Shown here in pieces: positions 7,737-9,892 of a stretch of 9,892 nucleotides of DNA. Position numbers and translations under genes: made by a program. The stretch's first letter is position 1. Every line of letters starts with the position of its first letter. The notes under the pieces were generated by a model. It was not told the origin of the DNA, ran no database searches, and was given only the letters and a program-made list of their open reading frames with translations. The DNA comes from Collinsella aerofaciens (GTDB lineage Bacteria > Actinomycetota > Coriobacteriia > Coriobacteriales > Coriobacteriaceae), in assembly GCA_905213725.1 (NCBI GenBank), contig CAJMJM010000069.1, forward strand, positions 1 to 9,892. Reading direction: 5' to 3'.

Positions 7737-8240
7737 CTAGCCTTGATACGACGAGGCTTTGGGCGGCGTCTTGCCCTTTAGCACCTTGTGATAGTAGTCG
7801 TACGTCAGCGGCGTCTCGTCGCTCAGGCGCTCGGCATCCTCGACCTCGCCAATAAACAGCAGATGCGTGCCCACATCCACAGTGTCGATCAAACGGCAGC
7901 TAAACAGGGCCGCCGCATGCTCGGGCACATAGGGCATGCCCAGAGCCGTCTCGCGGGTCTCGTATTTGGCAAACTTGTCATAATCGCAGCAGGTGCGGCA
8001 CCCAAAGTTTCCGAAGTAGAGCCTGTCGGCGGTCTGATCGATCACGGTCAGCGCGAACGCTTTGGCCGATGCGATGACGCCCGACGTGACATTGTCCTTG
8101 TTCACGGCAATCGAGATGCGCGGCGGGGCGGACGTCACCTGCACCGCTGTGTTGATAACGCAGCCGGCACGCAGCCCGTCGGCCGCGGCACTCACCACGT
8201 ACAGACCGCTCGGCATGGTAAAGAACGCAGTTTTGTCCAT
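7737..8240 (-). CDS. Flavin reductase-like FMN-binding split-barrel protein, Hrb/FlRd type
   Basis: This 167-residue protein resembles the flavin reductase half of the high-molecular-weight rubredoxin (Hrb/FlRd) of acetogens and other anaerobes, an FMN protein that uses NAD(P)H to reduce a rubredoxin. Features of that family are the start (PSGLYVVSA, residues 10-18), INTAVQVTSAPPRISIAVNK (29-48), a DYDKF near 86-90, DVGTHLLFIGEV in the C-terminal half and LTYDYYHKVLKGKTPP at the end. The rubredoxin domain normally fused after this point is absent but is encoded separately next door. The ATG at 8240 was chosen because AGGGGAG (8249-8255) stands eight bases before it; the frame runs further upstream but would cross a terminator and a palindrome. 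Where relatives have a GFRSGRD-like turn, this protein has GCRTCCDYDKF with Cys81, Cys84 and Cys85, an unusual cluster. Its own promoter was not clear. Direct oxygen or NO reduction should not be assumed, because the flavodiiron partner is not here. Confidence 0.86.
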   Translation of the reverse strand: MDKTAFFTMPSGLYVVSAAADGLRAGCVINTAVQVTSAPPRISIAVNKDNVTSGVIASAKAFALTVIDQTADRLYFGNFGCRTCCDYDKFAKYETRETALGMPYVPEHAAALFSCRLIDTVDVGTHLLFIGEVEDAERLSDETPLTYDYYHKVLKGKTPPKASSYQG

Positions 8241-8291
8241 AACGATCACTCCCCTAGCTCGGGTTGGAACCTCATGAATGTATGTACCCAC

Positions 8292-8325
8292 AAAAAAGGC
8301 GGCACCCATAACGGACGCCGCCTTT
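8292..8325 (-). terminator. Intrinsic terminator downstream of smpB
   Basis: A perfect nine-base stem, AAAGGCGGC (8295-8303) with GCCGCCTTT (8317-8325), encloses a 13-base loop. On the minus strand the stem is followed by six T (plus A at 8292-8297). It ends the TPR-smpB transcript before the flavin reductase. The symmetric A and T flanks could also allow some termination on the plus strand. Confidence 0.88.
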
Positions 8326-8367
8326 GAGACATATGTGTCAGAACAGTAAGAAAGATGAGACGCCCGC

Positions 8368-8434
8368 AGTTGCGGTGAAATAGGGACTGAATAGTCCCTC
8401 AATCAGGCAAAACAGTCCGTATTCCACCGCAACT
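8368..8434. repeat. 67-bp near-perfect palindrome in the smpB 3' region
   Basis: Two 22-base arms (8368-8389 and 8413-8434) pair at 20 of 22 positions around a 23-base loop. The outer ten, AGTTGCGGTG with CACCGCAACT, are perfect. One of the two mismatches becomes a G-U pair when read as minus-strand RNA. Inside, GGGACT-GAAT-AGTCCC (8383-8398) forms its own six-base hairpin that competes with the inner part of the long stem. It sits 12 bases after the smpB stop and before the terminator. It has no T tract of its own, encodes nothing visible, and carries no transposase. A REP-like or MITE-like dispersed repeat, or a 3' UTR stability structure, are the best guesses. Confidence 0.85.
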
Positions 8435-8446
8435 TATGAAGGGTGG

Positions 8447-8917
8447 TCAGCGATTGCGCTCTTTGAGGGCGCGGTCGATCTCGCGTTGGACATCACGCTT
8501 GGCCATGTCCTCGCGCTTGTCATAGAGCTTCTTGCCGCGACCCAGACCCAGCAGCAGCTTTACGCGGCCGTCGGTATTAAAGTAGAGCTCCAACGGAACC
8601 AGCGCATAACCACGGTTGCGAAGTTTGCCGTCAAGAAAGTCGATCTCCTTGCGGTGCAGCAGCAGACGACGCCGACGGTCGGGATCGCGATTCCACACGC
8701 CACCATGGCTATAAGGGTGGATATGCAGGCCGACGAGCCAGCACTCCCCGCCGCGGATCAGCGCGAAGGTATCGGTAATCTGGCAGGCGCGCTCGCGAAT
8801 CGACTTGACCTCGGTGCCACTCAGTTCGATACCGCATTCGAACGTCTCATCGATAAAGTACTCGTGATGTGCCGAGCGATTCTTGGAAATGAGCTTGCGC
8901 TCGCGCTTACTGGGCAT
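8447..8917 (-). CDS. smpB: SsrA-binding protein SmpB (trans-translation)
   Basis: SmpB binds tmRNA and brings it to ribosomes stalled on broken mRNA, mimicking the anticodon arm in the A site. The 156-residue length is normal. Family motifs appear in order: KLISKNRSAHHEY (8-20), GIELSGTEVKSIRE (29-42), HIHPYSHGG (65-73), RDPDRRRRLLLHRKEI (77-92), PLELYF (108-113) and LGLGRGKKLYDKRED (123-137). The basic C-terminal tail RDVQREIDRALKERNR is the part that enters the mRNA channel. The start at 8917 has AAGGAGG six bases upstream. The first 11 bases overlap the end of the TPR gene (ATGCCCAGTAA contains the start of one and the stop of the other), so translation is probably coupled. A tmRNA gene often lies close to smpB, but none is visible between here and the flavin reductase. 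Confidence 0.97.
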   Translation of the reverse strand: MPSKRERKLISKNRSAHHEYFIDETFECGIELSGTEVKSIRERACQITDTFALIRGGECWLVGLHIHPYSHGGVWNRDPDRRRRLLLHRKEIDFLDGKLRNRGYALVPLELYFNTDGRVKLLLGLGRGKKLYDKREDMAKRDVQREIDRALKERNR

Positions 8918-9824
8918 CGCCGGCCTCCTTGGCGCCATCGGCGTTTGAGCCCGCAGCCTCGCGCTTTGCCTTGCGCTCGGCATTGAGCTCAGCATCGCTC
9001 TCGCGCACCAGTTTGATAATCGCCGCGCAGGCTTCCTCGCCCACCAAGTCGCGAGCACGCACCGTCAGGCGCGTCGCCTCCTGCTTGTCGCCGTCGCTTG
9101 CAGCATCGGTCGCGCACATAATCAGGCAGATGGCAATCTCGGCCGAAGGTGAGGTCGGAACGCCCTGCAACGCCAGCTCGCCCATCACGTGCTCGGCGCT
9201 CTCCTCGGCGGCATCCGGATAGGTGGTATGGATCTTGTTGAGCAGGCGCGTCGTATGCGCATCGTTGGGCGCCAGGCGCAGTGCCAGACGCGCGCAGCCC
9301 ACGGCAGCCGAAACGTTCTCGGTCTCGGGCTCCAAGAAGTACTGACCTAGATTGGCGTAAGCGCGGGCGGCGCACTTGCCATCGCTTGCACGCTCCAGCA
9401 CCGAGAACGAGAGCGATGCCCATTCCTGCTTGTCCTCGAGAGCGCGGAACAGCTCGGCCAAATCCAAGCGATAGTTGCAGTTCATGGGGTCCCAACGCAC
9501 AGCCTGCATCAGGGCATTACGAGCGCTCACATAATCCTGCTGGCGAATGTAGGCAAACGCCATATCAGAGTACAGGCGGTCAAACGGCACCTCGACCTGC
9601 ACGAGCTCGCGCGGATCCTTCTCCACGCGGCGATAGGCCAAGCGCTCAAACTTGCTATCGAAGCTAAAGTATTGGCGCTTCTCCTCCGTCCTGCACTCGG
9701 CGTCGATATACTCCTCGGCGAGCTCCACCAGGCGCTCCAGCAGCGGCGTCGCCGTAGCCAGGTCGCCCTGCGCCAGATAGTTCTCGGCATACGTGATGTC
9801 TAGCAAGCTGATGGGCAGCTCCAA
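8907..9824 (-). CDS. TPR-repeat protein of unknown role, upstream of smpB
   Basis: This 305-residue protein is rich in alternating helices and has no signal peptide or membrane segment. TPR-like units are clearest at residues 84-116 (AFAYIRQQDYVSARNALMQA followed by VRWDP), about 117-150, and 154-187 (AYANLGQYF, then AALR-type helix ending RLAPND). The last 30 residues are charged and low in complexity (AELNAERKAKREAAG and onward). TPR proteins serve as protein-binding scaffolds; no partner can be named. The start is taken as TTG at 9824 because an in-frame TGA lies 15 bases before it, GGAG (9830-9833) stands five bases upstream, and no ATG occurs before the TPR region. Its final codons Lys-Glu-Ala hold the AAGGAGG that serves smpB. 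Pairing with smpB suggests co-expression, not a proven role in ribosome rescue. Confidence 0.8.
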   Translation of the reverse strand: MELPISLLDITYAENYLAQGDLATATPLLERLVELAEEYIDAECRTEEKRQYFSFDSKFERLAYRRVEKDPRELVQVEVPFDRLYSDMAFAYIRQQDYVSARNALMQAVRWDPMNCNYRLDLAELFRALEDKQEWASLSFSVLERASDGKCAARAYANLGQYFLEPETENVSAAVGCARLALRLAPNDAHTTRLLNKIHTTYPDAAEESAEHVMGELALQGVPTSPSAEIAICLIMCATDAASDGDKQEATRLTVRARDLVGEEACAAIIKLVRESDAELNAERKAKREAAGSNADGAKEAGDAQ

Positions 9825-9880
9825 GGCAACTCCAAGATCTCAGCGAAACAAGGCAGGCGCAGTAAATACGGTCAAGAAAC

Positions 9881-9892
9881 AAAAACCGGGAA
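9881..9892 (-). terminator. Possible right half of a terminator of an upstream gene, cut by window edge
   Basis: On the minus strand the window begins TTCCCGG followed by five T, then G and three more T. This looks like the descending arm and T tract of an intrinsic terminator whose ascending arm lies beyond 9892. If so, the TPR gene starts its own transcript in the 56 bases up to 9825, where TTGACC (9870-9875) is a possible -35 without a good -10. Confidence 0.35.

Noticed and set aside
8241..8402. Longer flavin reductase starting at 8402
   Set aside because: The extension would translate through a terminator and part of the palindrome, has no family resemblance, and the ATG at 8240 has a good Shine-Dalgarno.
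8241..8446. tmRNA (ssrA) gene next to smpB
   Set aside because: The structured element lacks a tRNA-like acceptor end, CCA and a tag-peptide frame, and is too short.

Overview
This window is a GC-rich, tightly packed piece of a bacterial chromosome with seven protein genes, all housekeeping or redox/metal genes. Codons ending in G or C dominate, Shine-Dalgarno sequences are strong, and the gene set suits a strict anaerobe. It reads like a Coriobacteriia (Collinsella-type) gut actinobacterium. That placement is inference from style and gene content; no search was run.

Layout. From 1 to 5732 the minus strand carries gltB then gltD (gltD is cut by the left edge), which together make NADPH-dependent glutamate synthase for ammonium assimilation. 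A 364-bp divergent spacer (5733-6096) separates gltB from a plus-strand Nramp/MntH manganese transporter (6097-7353). The spacer holds a 10-bp inverted repeat and, next to mntH, a promoter with a DtxR/MntR-like palindrome between its -35 and -10 elements. Converging on mntH from the minus strand are a flavin reductase (7737-8240) and a short rubredoxin (7505-7648). These look like the two halves of the flavin reductase-rubredoxin fusion (Hrb/FlRd) that feeds electrons to oxygen- or NO-reducing flavodiiron proteins in anaerobes. Further right, also on the minus strand, a TPR-repeat protein (8907-9824) overlaps smpB (8447-8917). A 67-bp near-perfect palindrome and an intrinsic terminator follow smpB.

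How the genes relate. GltB and GltD are one enzyme and are translationally coupled: the SD of gltD lies in the last codons of gltB. The TPR gene and smpB are coupled in the same way. The flavin reductase and rubredoxin probably form one electron-transfer chain. MntH is separately regulated, probably by Mn or Fe.

Most worth checking. (1) In gltB an A10-T-A5 tract on the plus strand coincides with an in-frame block of about 13 residues that replaces the conserved glutaminase loop, including the oxyanion-hole glycine. This is either a sequence error or a damaged glutaminase site. (2) The long palindrome behind smpB has two competing stem arrangements and is probably a dispersed repeat. (3) The rubredoxin is unusually short and split from its reductase, which carries an unusual CxxCC motif. 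I see no CRISPR array, mobile element, tRNA, rRNA or obvious new multi-gene system.
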